Shown here piece after piece: positions 5,772-6,421 of a stretch of DNA of 6,421 nt; position 1 is the stretch's first letter; every line of letters starts with the position of its first letter. The DNA comes from Alphaproteobacteria bacterium (lineage in GTDB: Bacteria > Pseudomonadota > Alphaproteobacteria > Sphingomonadales > Emcibacteraceae): positions 827 to 7,247 of the forward strand of contig NVTJ01000108.1 of the NCBI GenBank assembly GCA_002401545.1, in the 5' to 3' direction. A program made the position numbers and the translations under genes. A model generated the notes under the pieces. It saw nothing but the letters and a program-made list of their open reading frames with translations. It was not told the DNA's origin and did not search any database.

Positions 5772-6421
5772 AAACGAAATGCAAAGCCCAAATTCATTCC
5801 CGACCCGGAACAGATGGCCCTCATGCCGGACATTTCCGGCAATGATATCAATGGCCTGGGGGAAACGAAGGTTCGACGCCCAAAGCCTATATACTGGCAA
5901 AGCCCGGAATTAACCCCTTTTGGTCCCCTGATGACCTGGTTTTATGCCCAGGTCCCCGATGATAAACGCATGAATGCGGTGCAAAGGGACAGGGCCATAA
6001 CCACGGCCATAAAAGTCCCGCCGCCCGCCAGCATACAACAGGAAAAGAGTGCCGGGGAATGGACCGGGCTGATCAAAGAAGTCGGCTTGAAAAATGGCGC
6101 GGATATAATCGGCGTGGCCAGTATGCGGCCGGAATGGGTCATCGAAACTTTTGACGTGCCGCATCCGACCGTAATCATGATCGCCGTTGCCATGGATTTC
6201 GAAGAACTGAAGACGGCACCGGAAATGCCGGCGGCGGTTGAGGTGATAAGGCAATATGACCGGGGGCACAAGGTTTCAAAAGCCCTTGCCATATGGATTC
6301 ATGCGCAAGGGTGGCAGGCCGCCGCTTATGGCGGCAGCGGCAATGTTCCCATGCTGCTCATCCCCCCGGCCCTTGAATGTGGTTTTGGCGAATTGGGCAA
6401 ACATGGTTCGATCATCAACCG
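5769..6421 (+). CDS. Reductive-dehalogenase / epoxyqueuosine-reductase-like protein, N-terminal part (runs off right edge)
   Basis: A continuous open frame of 217 codons from GTG 5769 to the window end, with no stop. No signal peptide, Tat motif or membrane helix is visible at the N-terminus (MKRNAKPKFIPDPEQ), so a cytoplasmic protein is expected. Residues about 90-217 resemble the nitroreductase-like cobalamin-binding core shared by QueG and reductive dehalogenases: GADIIGVASMRPEW, a strand with VIMIAVAMDF, then a helix with KALAIWIHAQGWQAAAYGG and the motif LIPPALECGFGELGKHGSIIN (about 197-217, last codons before the edge). The GxGExGxxG form is nearer to reductive-dehalogenase-like proteins than to QueG, which has GxGWxGK. 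The Fe-S cysteines expected further downstream lie outside the window, so cofactors cannot be confirmed. It is divergent from the pyrimidine operon, separated by 130 nt. Substrate unknown; the family call rests on recalled motifs. Confidence 0.6.
   Translation, partial: MKRNAKPKFIPDPEQMALMPDISGNDINGLGETKVRRPKPIYWQSPELTPFGPLMTWFYAQVPDDKRMNAVQRDRAITTAIKVPPPASIQQEKSAGEWTGLIKEVGLKNGADIIGVASMRPEWVIETFDVPHPTVIMIAVAMDFEELKTAPEMPAAVEVIRQYDRGHKVSKALAIWIHAQGWQAAAYGGSGNVPMLLIPPALECGFGELGKHGSIIN

Noticed and set aside
5910..6292. Two overlapping minus-strand open frames of 116-119 codons
   Set aside because: They lie opposite the reductase-like gene, whose plus-strand frame is open to the edge and has recognisable motifs; the antisense products resemble nothing.

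Overview
The window reads as a chromosomal segment of a mesophilic, probably alphaproteobacterial, Gram-negative bacterium. GC content is about half by eye, and it carries a bacterial PreT/PreA-type dihydropyrimidine dehydrogenase and a nitrilase-type beta-ureidopropionase. The taxonomic placement is an inference from gene style and could not be tested here.

Layout. A short AT-rich divergent intergenic region (5639-5768) separates two transcription units. On the minus strand a compact five-gene operon runs from 5638 to beyond the left edge: preT (4310-5638), preA (3026-4300), an omega-amino acid:pyruvate aminotransferase (1698-3029), a beta-ureidopropionase (802-1686) and an NCS1-family transporter whose 3' part is cut off by the window edge (1-799). 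Every junction is tight: 9 nt gap, 4 nt overlap, 11 nt gap, 2 nt gap. Each downstream Shine-Dalgarno sequence lies in or across the end of the preceding gene. On the plus strand a gene starts at about 5769 and runs off the right edge. It encodes a reductive-dehalogenase/epoxyqueuosine-reductase-like protein.

How it works together. PreT (NAD(P)H, FAD and Fe-S) feeds electrons to PreA (FMN and two [4Fe-4S]), which reduces uracil or thymine to the dihydropyrimidine. The ring-opening dihydropyrimidinase is not in the window. Beta-ureidopropionase then releases beta-alanine or beta-aminoisobutyrate, CO2 and ammonia, and the aminotransferase makes malonate semialdehyde or its methyl derivative. The NCS1 transporter probably imports the base. 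This is the reductive pyrimidine catabolic pathway.

Regulation. A 26-bp perfect dyad (10-bp arms) sits exactly over the -35 box and spacer of a near-consensus promoter for preT. Its core, TTGACCATTTAGTCAA, differs at one half-site position from the E. coli RutR consensus TTGACCAnnTGGTCAA, so a uracil/thymine-sensing TetR-family repressor is the natural candidate. The promoter also shows that preT starts at 5638 rather than at the upstream ATG at 5680. No RNA genes, insertion sequences, CRISPR arrays or integration sites were seen. The system is a recognisable one. The least understood element is the divergent reductive-dehalogenase-like gene sharing the regulatory region.
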